Counted from the stretch's first letter, positions 1 through 12,924 are shown. The stretch: DNA of 64,000 nucleotides from Gordionus sp. m RMFG-2023 (GCF_954871325.1 NC_088775.1:55653561-55717560), one strand, 5' to 3'. Numbers and translations: made by a program. Notes: generated by a model from the letters alone, not told the origin.

Positions 1-290
1 TTTTTGAAATGGTTCGTCGGTAGAAAATTCCAATAGCTATTGGACTCACTTGATTTTCAAGCGCAATTAGTCGAGCACATTGGTGCTAGTTTATGTGGTA
101 ATTTCCCGTTGATAATAAGATTAAAAATTTTCGTTAAAGAATTAAGTAGAAATTCGGAACTGTCTAAACCCAAGAGGTCAATAATAAATGAGGGTCGAAG
201 GTAATCCAGTCCTGGAAGAATCGTTTGGAAAAGATTTAATAGCGGTTAAGGTTTCTCCGAAAGTGATATTTATCTTTGAATTTATTATAG
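1..290. other. Unassigned window edge
   Basis: No open frame, terminal repeat or family signature is recognised here. The stretch is a little less AT-rich than its surroundings, but I see nothing that supports a gene. Confidence 0.4.
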
Positions 291-296
291 GTAGAC

Positions 297-415
297 CTTT
301 GCGCCGACGAAACTATCGGCGGCCGGCACAATTTTCAAAAATCTAATCGACAGCTGACGGCGCGCCGATTTTTAGCCGCCGTCATTAAAATCGGCGTAAA
401 TCGGCGCTGTTATAA
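297..415. repeat. GC-rich subterminal repeat of a hAT fossil
   Basis: A short GC-rich island in AT-rich DNA with repeated, partly inverted words such as ggcggccggc, gccgatttt and gccgccg. It lies just beyond the 3' end of the hAT coding remnant at 509-1400, where hAT elements usually have subterminal transposase-binding repeats. No matching opposite end or target-site duplication was found, so the element boundary is not fixed. Confidence 0.4.
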
Positions 416-508
416 ATTTTTATAACATAAATTTTTTTAATTGCTTATTAATTTTTTTTAAAAAAACAAATAAATATGCACTATTCTACAGATATCTCGG
501 CATATTTT

Positions 509-1400
509 TTAATATTCATTTAATAGAAAACTTATAAATCGATTTCGTAATTTTATAATATCTTGTATAAAAATTATTTTATTTAAATTTTCGGGACATA
601 ATGATGATCTCCTTGAATTTAACGTCAATCCAGCGGTAGAGAAAACTCTTTCACTAGGTGTGCTAGTCGCCGGAATGCAAAAAATTTTCTTGTCGAGCCT
701 GGAAAGATTCGGAAGTTCACTCTTCTTTTCTCTCCAAAAATTTAGAACCTCCATATCTTGTGAATCTCGTTTTCCAAGAAAACTGTGCATTCTTGTTCTA
801 AGTCACCTAACTTGGAATCATAATTTATATTTGTTGAATGTTTATTTGCCAATTTTGTCAAATAACTTGAATTTAATAATTCATCTTCATCCTCATTAGC
901 TATATTTACTACCTGATTATCATCATTCTCTATAAGTTTAAGATGTTTTATTATAAATTCTGAAGCTGAGCAATTTTGCTCTATTAAATACTTTGACACA
1001 ATTGTCAATTTTTAAAATCTTGGATCTAAAAGAGAAGCCAATACCTAGTTAATTTTAAATAAAAAATAAAAGAATATACTTATATAATATTACTTGCAGA
1101 TTACAAACCGGAAATCGTAACGCAAGTTTTTTTAGTATATTTTCCTTAAGTGAAATAATTTCAGTACTATCACTATCATTTAATATTAAATGTGTTTCAA
1201 TTTCACTTCTAAAAAGTAACGCCAGTTTAAAGTAGGCCCTTTTTCTACTGAAAGAAATTCGACAGTTTCTTTAAATTTTGAAAGAAATGCTAATAGTTCT
1301 TCTACCAGATCAGATTCATAATTTGAGAAAATGCTTCCCAATTCTTTTCAAAACATTATTAATTAACAGATATGCTTTCTAGCTTAATTAATATACAATG
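509..1400 (-). pseudogene. hAT transposase fossil, C-terminal half (BED-type)
   Basis: The piece at 509-790 has the hAT C-terminal dimerisation signature: a short NFW motif near the start, then PATSTPSERVFSTAG, then SRRSSL and an ENLNKIIFI tail. Upstream on the same strand, 742-1008 (acidic, E/D-rich, with ...LANKHSTN) and about 1150-1390 (LLFRSEIETHLIL...LALRFPVCNLQ) fit the central region of ZBED-like hAT transposases. The pieces are in different frames, and a short intron may lie near 1010-1100. The N-terminal BED finger and the first catalytic region are not seen. It would have acted in the nucleus on element ends. This is a dead 3' half of a DNA transposon. Confidence 0.75.
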
Positions 1401-1439
1401 CCAATGTGTTGGGTTTGGGACATTTAATTTTAAGGTTTA

Positions 1440-2013
1440 CATATACATGGAATTATTGTTATTATTATCATTGGAATTGCCAATTTGAAAACGGGTAGTA
1501 TGGATCAATGCTGTCAAGATCTAACATGTCTGATGTTAAATCTATTGTACTTAGACATTTTCTTTGATATTCCTCGAATTCAAATTCAACTTCTGCAGTT
1601 TTATATCTTAGAGCAGTAAAAAATTTTCTAATTCTTTCGCAAAAAATTTCCAGACTATGGTTTTTTTATTATCCAGAGTTAGCTTACTAAAATTATTTAT
1701 AAAATTATTAAATTTAGATACATCCATTTTAAAAATATGTAAAATTATGGTGACTTTTGGAATTAGGATCGTTGATATTTGATGTTAATTTTTCAAAATT
1801 AAGATCAAAGTTTTCAATTCTTTCTTTGATGGTTTGGCATAGTGGGGTTGGATTATCTTTTGGTGGATTTGATAATATTAATATTGGGAAATATATTAAT
1901 TTTCTCCAAATTAGATCTTCTGGATTTTGTAAAATATTATTAATGATTTTGATATAAAAAGGATAAATTAATTTAAGGGCTGCTTTTGGGATTCGTGATA
2001 TGGTAGGGCTCAA
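1440..2013 (-). pseudogene. LINE ORF, region upstream of RT (inverted relative to the RT piece)
   Basis: The frame at 1729-2013 contains RIPKAALKLIYPFYIKIINN followed by a W-x-K-L-I-Y-F-P block and an SNPPKDNPTPLCQTIKERI block. This resembles the conserved region just before the reverse transcriptase domain in LINEs of the kind seen at 2300-4290 (a xxRIPK start, a W.kL..FP.. block, then a basic K-R-I motif). Further down this strand, 1500-1725 keeps a weak MDVSKFNNFINNFSK-like start. It points away from the RT piece that begins about 300 bp to the right on the + strand, so either an inversion or two separate copies is involved. Family assignment is by motif memory only. Confidence 0.5.
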
Positions 2014-2299
2014 ATAGCTATATTATATAATTTGATCAGAGGTGTTAAAATATTTAGATACTATTTTAAAGAAATCTATAACTTTTAAGATACATTTTGA
2101 TACTTTTATTTAATTATTTTTTACATTAAAAATAAAAATATTTGAATGCAAATATCATTTTTATGAGCACATAATTTAAATAAATATATATTAAAAAAAT
2201 TTATATAATATTAAATCTTATATAAAAAAATATATAAATATTCGTTGAATATTTTTTTTTCTTTTAATATCAGTTAAAGATTATGAAGGATATTTTTCT

Positions 2300-4290
2300 C
2301 ATGAATCCACCAGACTGTAATTTTTACCAGTGATGAAATAGCCAATGCTATCAATTCTTTCAAAAAAAATTCATCAGGTGGTCTTGATGGTTTCAGACCC
2401 TCCTATTTTCAATACTTAATTCAAAAAATCCTTCCCATAGTTCTGTCATCAAGTTTTGTAATAACATAATTAATAATGATAACCCAATACAAACTCACCA
2501 AATCCTTTTTGTGCACCTCTAATTGATTTATCTAAGCCAGATGGTGGTACCCGTCTCATTGCAGTAGACTCCTTTTTCAGAAGATTAATAGCCAAAATTA
2601 TAATCAAACATGATGCTGTCAACATATTAAACTCTTATCAGCTAGGTTTTGGGATCAAGGGCGGCTGCGAAATAGCGGCTCATACCTTAAGAATTTACTT
2701 AGAAAACCCGCCACCAGACTCTAATATGTAAACATTTCAAAAATGTCTTCAATAGCTTACATCGTACCTCATTTTTTAAATTCTTTTATGAAACTTTTCC
2801 CTGTTACTCTAAATTTATTGAATCTTCATATGGCTTTCAGACGCCTTTGTCATATGGATCTTTTAAGATTTTATCCCAAGAGGGCATCCAACAAGGGGAT
2901 CCATTAGGACCTCTTTTTTTTTGGAATCCATTATCTCATCTACCAAATCAAACAAAATTTCAACCTAGATCTTAATCTATGGTATTTATACGATGGGACC
3001 ATCTGTGGCTTCAGCTAATGTACTTACCGCCTTAAAACACCGGAAATCAATTCCCAAGCTATCGGCCTGGTACTCAACATAACAGAATTATGTTTCTTAA
3101 ACAATATGCCAAGTTGGAAGGCTACATTGCTCCCGATAGTTTAACTCTACTTGGGCCCCAATTAGCTAATGCTACCAAGTCAGAAGATTTCCTTCATAAC
3201 ATTTTTAAAAGCTTTTACAGCATGGATCACATTCTATGTCACCTACCAGCACACCAAATTCAATACGCAAATGCCTTTATAAACCTAAATTTTTGCACAT
3301 TTTCCGATCATAATCTTTTTTCAAAAACAACGAATTTATATCTATAATTCAGGATAAATTTAAAATATTTCTAAAAAAAATTTTTAACATGAATTTAAAC
3401 TCATTCAATTGGTCACTTGCTCAGCTACCTTCGGAACTAGGCGGTTTATATTTTTTACTCAATCTTTTATCCTTATCATCATTCGTATCATCTAGATTAT
3501 CTAACAATTCTATGATTTCTGGCTTCATATGCCCTACCGATCGTTTATTAGACGACGCTATTGACAAATGGAAGGCAAACACACTCATTAACACCGTATT
3601 ACCATCAATCATCACGCACAAAAAATTTTCACACCTTTAATCTCGAAATACCAATCAGATATATCAGTCAATCCATCTTTAGATTGCATTCAACTCCTTC
3701 AATTATCTGACAGACTTGGTGGTCATGAATCGTTAGAATCACTCCCTAGTCGTAACCTTGGTAATCTCTTATCAGATGAACAACTGAGAGTAACCATTGG
3801 TTTGCGTCTAAGTTGTGACATCGTACAGTCTCATGCTTGCATCAAATGCTACCCGTTGATTTAAAAAGTAGGCATGACCTTAATTGTATATTTAGTCAAG
3901 GGCGACACCAACGCCACACAGCAGTAAACCATGTAATAAATAGAAGCCTAACAGCTGCCCACATTCCGAACAATCTTGAACCATCAAACTTATCTCAAGT
4001 AGATGGCTTAAGACCTGATGGTATGACAACCATACCATGGGCCCTCGGTATATCACTTATATAGGATTACACATGTGTCTCATCATTCCCTTCAAAGATA
4101 AATTTCAATTTAATAACACAGGCAGAAATTAAAAAGACAAACAAATATAAAAATTTTAAAAACTTCATATTCACTCCAATCGTGACCTCTACGAATGGGC
4201 ACTTTTTGCCATCAACATTTATGTCTTTAAAAAATCTGGGTAATAAAATATGACTTTTCACAAATGAACCCAGAGAATTCTTTTTATTCG
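2300..4290 (+). pseudogene. LINE reverse transcriptase with PD-(D/E)XK-like C-terminus, broken
   Basis: In order: an RT start (FTSDEIANAINSFKKNSSGG.DGFRP near 2310-2400); the SKPDGGTRLIAVDSFFRRLI block near 2530-2600; a QLGFGIKGGCEIAAH block near 2640; and an EGIQQGDPLGPLFF block near 2880-2920. A thumb-like region follows (3090-3640, with AQLPSELGGL), then RHTAVNHVINRSL. The C-terminus reads GLRPDGMTTIPW...DYTC...AEIKKTNKY...FTPIVT. That end has a PD...D-x-T...E-x-K spacing like PD-(D/E)XK nucleases, which I infer would serve as the nicking endonuclease. The YxDD region is not readable. Several frameshifts and stops are present and no poly(A) tail or target duplication was found. Confidence 0.7.
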
Positions 4291-4299
4291 ACAAAATTC

Positions 4300-6220
4300 A
4301 AATAGAAATTTTTAGACACAATTATGGTTCCTTTTTGGGGACTCAATTATAGAATTTTATTTTTAATTATATAATTATAAATTTATAAATTATATTTTTT
4401 TAACTACGTTTTATGTAAAAAGAAATTTAATAAAATCAAGTATCATCAAAAAAAAGAAGTTTATCAAAATACCTCATAAATATAAAATTATCAATTGACG
4501 AATTTTATATTACCCTTTTATACTCTAATTTAAATATATATTTTAAATAAGGGATTTATGCAATACCTTTGGCCCTAAGGTACAAATTTTGATAGACACG
4601 GAAACGTTGAACAAATTTTTTATCTCCATGAAGAACGTGAAAGATAAAAAACACAGGGCATCCATCAGCTGGGCATTGCGACAAATCAGACTAGTCAAAA
4701 AATGTGACATTAACTCTATTAAATAACTCGCATTAAAACCACAAACAAGCGCGATACAGCTTACGATATAATATTAAGATTGGAGAAAGCTTATTAACCT
4801 CTATTGGATTATTAATCTGCCATATTTTTATCCATTTTTTTTGATCTAATTATTTTATCAGATTATTATTGTTAATTTTTTTGAATCCTATATCGTTAAA
4901 TTTTCAAGTTAAATAGAAAAATTAGGAAATCTTTATTGCCTAAAAAAATACATAAATGACTTTCTCATATAAATTATATAATATGTTATGGTCGATATTT
5001 TAAAATCTTACATTAATCAGATTTTTGTAAGTTCGAAGTTGTTTTAAACCTAAATTTCCGATTTAAGAATTGCATTTATTTAATTTTTGTATTTCTCACT
5101 TTTCTTTAAAAAATGAATGAGAAATGTTTTGTAATTTTATAAATTTATATAAATAAGCATACACTATAAATAATTATCTATGTATCAACCCTTTTGCTTA
5201 ACCTTTTTTTCACATTTTAAATAGCTACTCCAATCATAATAAAAATTGTTACTTTATGCCGTCCCATAACTGTTAATCCATAATTATCTTTTTGTAAAAT
5301 AAAATTCTTATCCTAGTTAATGTTATTTGGGAAAAATCTGAAGTTCATTTTTAAGTTAGAAGAAAAATAATGATGTCATATTTATTATTGGCATCAATAT
5401 ATTATTCTGTAGTATTTTTTGACTACCTCAAATGCAAAAAAGACCTAGTTTTTTTATAATAAATATATAAAATTCATTAGTGATTATGAATATAAATAAA
5501 TATTTTTTCTAATAATTTAAATCCATGTAACAAAGACTATTAATTGAGAAGTTTTATTTCTAAAGAAATTAATTTTTAATATTCTTATTAAATGTCAAAA
5601 TTATTTTTATCAACATAGATAATATTTAGTACAGAATAACACTAATTTCAAAATATAATAATGAACCTTTCATGAATCGATAGAAAAAAATAGACTACAA
5701 TATCATAGATGAAAGAAATAACTACTCATTTTTACCTATAACAAGATTATATATTAATCAAAAATGATATTAATGAATTAGTTATCTTCGTTTTTCTCAA
5801 CAGGACTGATTCTAGTCTTATTTAGGGTGAAAGGGATCTTCAAACTGCCCCCCCCCCACCCAAAAAATTTTTTTTACAACTGCCTCCCTCCCCCATCCTG
5901 ACTATAAAAATGTAATGGGAGAGAAATAACAGTTGTTCAAGCCACTATCGGTTTTAAAAATCTATATATTCATGTCTGCAGAAATATAGCGCCAACGCAC
6001 TTCATATGGAGAAGGATAAAATGTAAATGTAGTTAATTTGATAGAAGAAATGATTAAGATGCCAAGATTCAGAAATAGGGAAAATGAGCCTTAGCTTGCA
6101 AAAACAAAATGGATAGGTTAAATTTTTAAGTTATTCTTATTGCATAAATTTTACACCTGATTTAAATCAAGTATCACCAAATAGGCCAACATCAAGTGGT
6201 GTTAAAAAGCTTGATGAGGA
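4300..6220. other. AT-rich intergenic DNA, no gene seen
   Basis: About 1.9 kb of AT-rich sequence with only short random frames. The one feature that stands out is a C-run at about 5850 followed by a second C-rich run near 5884-5894. This resembles the C/G homopolymers that sit inside the ends of hAT elements elsewhere in the window, but no matching second end or duplication was found. Confidence 0.5.
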
Positions 6221-6221
6221 G

Positions 6222-6380
6222 GTGTATTGTTTTTATGTAAAAATAATATTGGCCTAAAGAATTATTATTTTGTTTGAAAATCAACATATAAAATATAAAA
6301 AAACTATTGTGTACCAGCGTCTAATTCTAATTAAGTAAGTATTAGTGTATTAGCATACACCAACAAAGTTGTAAAAAGTG
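6222..6380. repeat. Dispersed repeat A, copy 1
   Basis: About 160 bp that recurs in the same orientation at 27013-27182. Shared words include tttttatgtaaaaataatat, a block starting accagcgtctaattc and caacaaagttgt. It has no coding content. The copy at 27 kb lies directly next to the composite hAT element, so this is probably an older repeat that predates it. Confidence 0.65.
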
Positions 6381-6535
6381 GTGCCGTTCTCTTCTAGAAA
6401 ATAAAACGTTTTTGCAGCATAACGACAAATAAAAACTAGCTAAAACTTTATTATCACAAACCATTGAATATTATAAAGACGAATCAAAGTGGGAAATAAA
6501 AGGTTAAATGTTTGTATTTTATTAGGAATTTAATG

Positions 6536-7634
6536 CAGAGTTGTTAAGTTTGGCACTCCCGGAGCGCCGCTACATTTTTTCAAATTTAAAAATGAGGAGC
6601 GGGAGCTAGCTCCTTTTAGGGCTGAAGTGGAGGAGCGCCGCTCCACCGCTCCTTTAAATTTATGGTATAAATTAAATTATATTAATAATATTTGTTAATT
6701 AAAATTCCATAAAAATTTTATTCTATTTAAATTTATCCATTAGTAAATGTTGAGATGAGTTTTATATTGGTTTTTCTTCTAATCTTTTAAATATTAAACA
6801 TCAAAGTTTTTCATTTTTATATTAAAAATTTTGTGGAAAATCTTAAGTCATATTAATATTTATTTTATAGATGTATAATAAAAAATAGTTTTCGATATTA
6901 TGGATTTAGAGATCATAGAAGAAGAAATCGAATTTCAATTTTCATCATACAAAAAATATTTTAAACTTCTAAAAGATGTTGATCCAAATGATCAAACAAA
7001 TTTAAGGGCAAAATGACTTTAGTGTTTAAGTAAAAGTATATCATTTTCAAAAGTGAGCAGCTCCAATCTAAAAAAGCATCTAAAAGTAAAAAATCTTTCT
7101 TTACGAAATAATAACTATTTTTTTTTATTTTAGAATATTTTTTTTAAAAATGTTTATAATTATTTTTGGGAAATTCATTATAGTTGAGCTTGGGTTGTTA
7201 GATATGATGCTTTTTTGAATATATTTTAATATTTATTTTAATTTTCTCATTACTTGTTCAGCCTCCTTTTTTATACCTGAAAATATTGTTATAAAATACA
7301 ATAACCCGCTTCCCTCTAGTGCTCCTATATATAGAGCACTTATTTAGTATTGCAAAACAGGTCTTAGGGAAGAGGCGTGGATGTTTGTTAGATTCTAATT
7401 TAGAAAATTTATTATTTTTAAAGGTTAATAAAAGATTATAAATATTTTGATAGATCATTTATTATAAATAAAACTTTTTGGTAAAAAAATATGATTTTGT
7501 TTCGTGTACTTTCTAAAAAAAATCGAAATCAAAGGAGCGGTTATGGAGTGGCCACCATTACTTGGAGCGAGCTACCTTTTGAGAAGGTAGTAGCGGGAGC
7601 TAGCTACTTTTAAAAAGGAGCGTTAACAACTCTG
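6536..7634 (+). mobile_element. Non-autonomous hAT (CAGAGTTGTTAA family)
   Basis: The terminal inverted repeats read CAGAGTTGTTAA at both ends, and subterminal arms carry repeated ggagcg and ggagctagctcc words. A perfect 8-bp target duplication, atttaatg, lies at 6528-6535 and 7635-7642. Inside are two transposase scraps on the + strand. The first (about 6900-7095) has a BED-finger-like tail, ISFSKVSSSNLKKHLK. The second (about 7310-7440) is a degraded dimerisation domain with an LPSSAP start and a REE/RG...LLFLK-like tail. The catalytic middle is deleted. It could only move if a related element supplies transposase. The 12-bp ends resemble the TAGTGTTGTTAA MITE family at 43146. Confidence 0.85.
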
Positions 7635-7839
7635 ATTTAATGTATTGTTTGATAATAATTTTAGATATAATTGCATTAGCTTTTTATCATTTACTATTTT
7701 AATAAAATTATTAATTAGTTTATTTTTAAAGAATTTGTAGGGTTTAATAAAAACTTAACTATTTTAAGATTAAAAATGTTTCTCAGTTAGGTATTTACTT
7801 TGGAGTGGCAAAAATTTTAATATTATGGTTTATAATTTA

Positions 7840-10800
7840 TTTTTGGTATAGAAAAAGAAATGGAGCAAATAAAATAAGAATGTTAAAACAAAGATAAATA
7901 GAAATAACTGAAAAATTAGATAAAAATTATTTAATAAAATGTGTGATATGAAGAAAAAATGGAATATTAAAAACAAATATTTTTAGCAATTCTGAAAATA
8001 GAAAATTTGGAATTATTATTAATAAACAAAATATCATAAATTCTGAAAAATAAATGAAATTAAGACGGAAATAAAAATCTGGGATTTGAAGATAATGAAA
8101 TTGAAATAATAAATATAAAATGTATGGTAATAAAAGATAGAAATTGAAGATCTTAAGAAAAAGAAAATTGTAAGCAAGGATTTTAATGAAGAAAAAACCA
8201 AAGAATTTTAAAAGATATGAAAATAAAGGGCATAATGCAGAAGAATGTTATGCTCCGGTATAAAAGCTATTAGGTAAAAAACAAAAAAAATGTGGAATTG
8301 GACATACTTAAGATAAATGTTAGAACAAGGACATTCCAAACTATTTTCAGCTGATGAATATGTAAAAATGAACGGAAAAGTGCATATGAAAGAAATAATT
8401 TTGGGAATGCCACATGCTTCAAATGTCGAGAAATTGAGAATTTTTCTAAAGATTGTCTAGTTGGATGACTGTATGATGGAAAAGGGGATATATTAGGGAA
8501 TCGCGTCGGGAGATTCTTGGAGGCAAATAAATAAGAGGGATGCGGAAAGGGAATGGAGTAGGGGTTTAATATACAAAGTTAGTGAAAACGACGTAAAAGA
8601 AATAAATCTGAGTGGGAGGGATGATGTAATTGTGGAAAATAATAAAATAAATCTGGAATGGTATAAAAAGTCAGGGTTGCTAAAAAATAATTTTTTAGAA
8701 AGAATTTAAAGGAAATCGAGATTGTAAGTGATGTAAGTCCAAAATTGATGGTAGAAAATGGTATGAATTTTGATTCATGTCCAAGGGTAAAGGTGACTGT
8801 CGGAAATAAAGAAATAGTTATGTTATTAGATACGGGAGCGACGATCTCGGTTATGGGTTATGAGTTGTTAAGTAAATTGTGGCCAAATATAGGTATAATA
8901 AAAGATAAAATGACTGTAAAACAGTGATGGATCTGATATGGTAGTTTTAGGGAGAGTCAATTTACCAGTGGTGGTGGGGGTAATTAAACTTATGGGTTGT
9001 AGAGAAGGAGGTGGAAACGGTAATGGGGTGGAATTGGATAGTGAAAATTGGACTTGCTAAAAATTTATGAAATATTTTTGGGGAGATTTGAAAGTGGAAA
9101 TATAATGCAGAAAGTAAAGGAATGTGTAATCAAGAAGAAATTAATACGAGGGCATTGGGAAGAAGGAAGTGTGAAAATAGAAATGGGGATCAGAAGGATA
9201 TAATACATGGCATAAACGATACCAATGTGGGAATGGTAGTAAGCGGGGAAGGCAATTGGGTTGGTGGAAATATGCAAGTTGTTAAGAAATATATTCAAGA
9301 AATAGCTAAGGTTTGAAGTTTAAGGAGATATTTGGATGGGAAAATAATGGTACAATAAAATATCTGGATAATCATTAGTTGGAAGAAATAAAATTTGAAA
9401 GGGATAAATGGCTGGTGTTAGAAATTATACCAGCTAAATTAGTTAATATTTGAGTACAAGATAGTAGTGGAAGAAATTGAAGTAAATCAAAATTTGTCGG
9501 ATTTGCAAAAAGCAGTTATGGATTTGAAAAATAAACATGGGGAAATTTTTGATAAAAAATTAGGTTAGTGGATTATGAGATGGATATAAGTTTAAAACGG
9601 GGGTGCTTTCCGCAGTTTTGTGCAGTGCGTAGAGTATTTTTGAGAGCTGAAATGGAGAAAGAACTAGATAATTGGGTAAGTAAGGGAATTTTTGTCCTAT
9701 TGGATATAATTAATTAATCAACACCATCTGTTCCAGTGAACAAATCTAATGTCAGTTAAGAATTTGTGCGGATTTTCGTGTCCCAATCCATGAATAGTAG
9801 AAGTTATGTACCCGTTACCACGAATGGAGGAGATTTTGGCGAACTTAAAAGGGGCAAAATAGATTTTTCATACAGTTACCCATGAAAGAGTCTAGAAGGA
9901 AATTATTGCCAATAACAACGTTTAAAAGAGTATTTACTTTTTGTCTGTTACCGGTTGGGTTAAATGTTTCAGTCAATTTTTCAGGGTACTATGCTGCGGT
10001 TTTTCAGGGTTTAGAGGGAATTTTTTATTATATGAATGATGTTTTAGTTATGGGGATAACGGTTGAATAACACAATCAGAGATTGGAGGATGTTTTTATA
10101 CGTATTCGCATCATAGGTGGCACAAACGTACATCTATTAACGAAATCTCGAGGCTTAGACAATATTTTTCTGGCTAAAATATTGAGTTAGCCGTTTTTAA
10201 AAATCTGTTTGAATCGAGCCGTTTAACAACACTAATATAGGTAATTGAGGAAAAATGTTCAATTTGACTGGAAAGATACTCAGGAAGTATCATTTGAAAA
10301 GTTGAAATTGGAAATTAGTAAAGAACCTGTTTTGGTATTTTTCAATAGTGATTTGAAGGTAATTTTAGCGGTAGATGCATTTAACAAAGGAGTGAGAGGA
10401 GCTTTATTACATTGGATAGAGATAATGGACAGACCGACGAGGGTATTTAAAAAGGTGGAAACGAGATATTCAGAGGCTTTGGCGGTTATATTTGGATTGA
10501 CAAAATGTAAAGAATATATGCTTGCTAAGAAATTTAAGGTATATACTAATCACAAACCTCTCATTCATTTGTTTAAAAAAGGTAATAAAAAATTAATGAT
10601 GTCGCCAAGACTTCAGCGTTGGTTATTGTTAGTGGATATTTTGATTTGGAATTAAAGTATAGGTAGGGAAAATAAAATCATTTACCTGATGTTTTATTTA
10701 GGAGTTGATGAAGAGGTATGTAATAATATTATAGAGGAGTATAAAGATGGTGAAAAGGCGTTGATTCGCACATTAATGTGGGGTTTTAAGGGTAGTCCTA

Positions 10801-11830
10801 CTATGTGAAAGAAGATACAAGAATATACCTTGAAAGATAAGGAATTGGCTTTGGTGAAATTATGGTTAACAGGGAAAAAGCCTTTGGTCGATATAGGAAA
10901 TAAGTATAAAAATATAGAGGCTGAATTCATAATAATTGATGATTGTCTCATGAGAGATACCCCGACGATTAAGAAAAAGGATTTTAAATAAGTTACATGG
11001 TTATCAAGGAATAGCTAGAATGAAGCAATGGGAAAGGGAATATGTATGGCTTGAGGTGAATTAAGAAATTAACAACTTGGGTAAAAGTTGTCAAGTTTGC
11101 AATGCCGGATCCAGTATGCCCCGAAAGGGAAAAGATGATAGTTGGCCAAAGATTAGAGGGCCTTGGGAGAGGGTTCACGTAGATGAATGGTAGGGAAAAA
11201 AGGTATTTTTTGAATGTGGATTTATTTTCTGTGGATTGAGTTAAAGAGGTACATGGTTTAACCACATTGCAATAAATATTTTAGCAAAATTGAATTCCCA
11301 GGATTATAGTGTCTGATGAAGGGCCGGCTTTTGTAAGCGCTGCATTCAAGAATTTTTACATTAAAATAAATGTGAGACATATAATGACGCAACCGTATCA
11401 TCCCAGCTCGAATGTGCAGACTGAACGGATGGTAGCGATTGTAAAAAATTGGTTAAAGAAAACTAAAGAAGGTAAAGCAGAGCTATTGGGTAGCGCAGTT
11501 ATATTACAATAGAGCAGTAGTCAAGGATGGCAGATCACCGGTAGAAAAAATGATGGAAACGAAAATTAATATGTTTTTGGATATGTTAAAACCAGTTGCA
11601 ACGTGTTTGAAATTGAAAGTTAATCTGAGTTGAATGTAATTAATCGATTAATGTGGGTTCGGGTTTATGGAAATGAAAAAAAAATGGGTGAAGGGAGTGG
11701 TTATGAGAAATATAGAAAATAATGATTAGGTCTGAGGACAAGGATGGTATAAAAAGGAACGGGAAAAAGTGAAAATATATATAGAAGAAATGTAAATAAT
11801 AATTAACTGAGTTATGAAAAATAAGTTGAA
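7840..11830 (+). mobile_element. Ty3/mdg4-like LTR retrotransposon fossil, broken
   Basis: Parts in gag-pol order can be recognised: a zinc-knuckle-like gag end (about 8190-8460), an aspartic protease with a DTGA motif (8745-8927), reverse transcriptase remnants (about 9530-10095), RNase H (10245-10655), and integrase with a GPY-like tail (about 10950-11830). It is heavily decayed, with well over ten breaks, so it is an old copy. No LTR pair, primer-binding site or target duplication could be identified, so both limits are approximate. A hAT MITE fragment sits between the RT and RNase H parts. Confidence 0.8.
10098..10233. mobile_element. hAT MITE remnant (TAGTGTTGTTAA family), 3' part
   Basis: This copy matches the right half of the complete MITE at 43146-43367. 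It has a ggctaaaatattgagttagc-like core, the ccgtttttaaaaatc arm and the terminal TTTAACAACACTA. The left terminus is missing. It interrupts the Ty3-like fossil, so it is younger than that insertion. No target duplication survives. Confidence 0.7.
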
Positions 11831-12540
11831 ATTAAAAAATTGGGAAAAAAAACAACGGAAGATTGAAGCGGAAAGGTTGGAAAAAAATCAAAGTACTTCG
11901 GGGTTACATGTTGTTATTTATGTTATATCGTAGGAAAGTTTAAAGATAAATATATATATGAGTTGGGAATAAGCGATCTTAAATCAAAATATTGTAAAAG
12001 TTAAGTAATAAAATATGTAGAGAAAAAAAAGGAGAACACATGGGTTGATTTAAAGGGAGTAATATGAATTATATAGAGAAATAAATTAAGTAAATGTGGT
12101 GTGTAAAAAATGTAATAAATTATGTGAATTTATAAAATAGGAAATAATAAAGATTAAAAATAGAAAAATTTGTAAGCGTAAAAATTGTAAAAAAGGTAAA
12201 AAGGGGTTAAGAAATAAATTTTATGATTAAAAGAAAAGTAAAAGTAATTAATTAGTAGAATTGGTAAAACGGAAAAAAAATATAGTTAAGAGCAAGGAGT
12301 CAAAAACTTAAGAAAATTAAGGAATATTAAAGGAAATTGTTTTATGAGATAGCGACTGGAAGGTGTTGATTGAATTGTATGCGAATAGCAAATAATAAAT
12401 ATAAATATGTGTTTGAATAATAAATATAAATGTTTATTGTGATATATAAAAAAAAATTTATGTTGGAAATTTAATTAAAATTAAAATGTTTTTTGAAAGT
12501 TTAAGTTGTATGAACATGGAAACTTTATTAAATCTGAGTC
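11830..12540. other. Purine-rich AT stretch, no gene seen
   Basis: Strongly A/G-biased on the + strand with no frame of note. It could be the untranslated tail or LTR of the Ty3-like fossil to the left, but no second copy of this sequence was found in the window to support that. Confidence 0.35.
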
Positions 12541-12924
12541 TAATATGATCCAAGTAAACACCATAAGCATGAAAAACTTCCTGGGCAACAAATGGCATGA
12601 CTGCTGGACTCAGCAGCAAGATGTGGACATACCAAATGAGTCGAGTCGGTTCAATCAAGCTATCTAGACATCATCCAGAGGTCCGTCACACAGAGGACTG
12701 AACTTGTCTTGTTTTACATGCGGAGGACTGGGCCACAAGTCCATCGAAGAATGATTCAATCACAAACGTAGATGACCAGTGGACATCACCGATGGCAGCA
12801 GAATGGACTTCCCCGGAGAATCATGGCAGTTGCTCATCCAGTAGCAAGAGAAACAGTGTCAATATTAACAAAAGAATGAGGAAATGGAGCGTTGCAACAG
12901 CCGAGGTGACAAGAAGTAATACGA
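12541..12924 (+). pseudogene. Gag-like fossil fragment with zinc-knuckle motif
   Basis: About 380 bp that is clearly less AT-rich than its neighbours. One frame reads SCFTCGGLGHKS, which matches the start of a CCHC zinc knuckle of a retroelement gag. The Ginger transposon at 12929 starts a few bases further on, so the fragment was cut by that insertion. The remainder on the far side (from 18278) is not recognisable. The parent family is uncertain and it is not obviously the same element as 7840-11830. Confidence 0.45.

Noticed and set aside
4067-4294. 75-codon minus-strand frame
   Set aside because: Antisense of the LINE C-terminus (DYTC...AEIKKTNKY) on the + strand.
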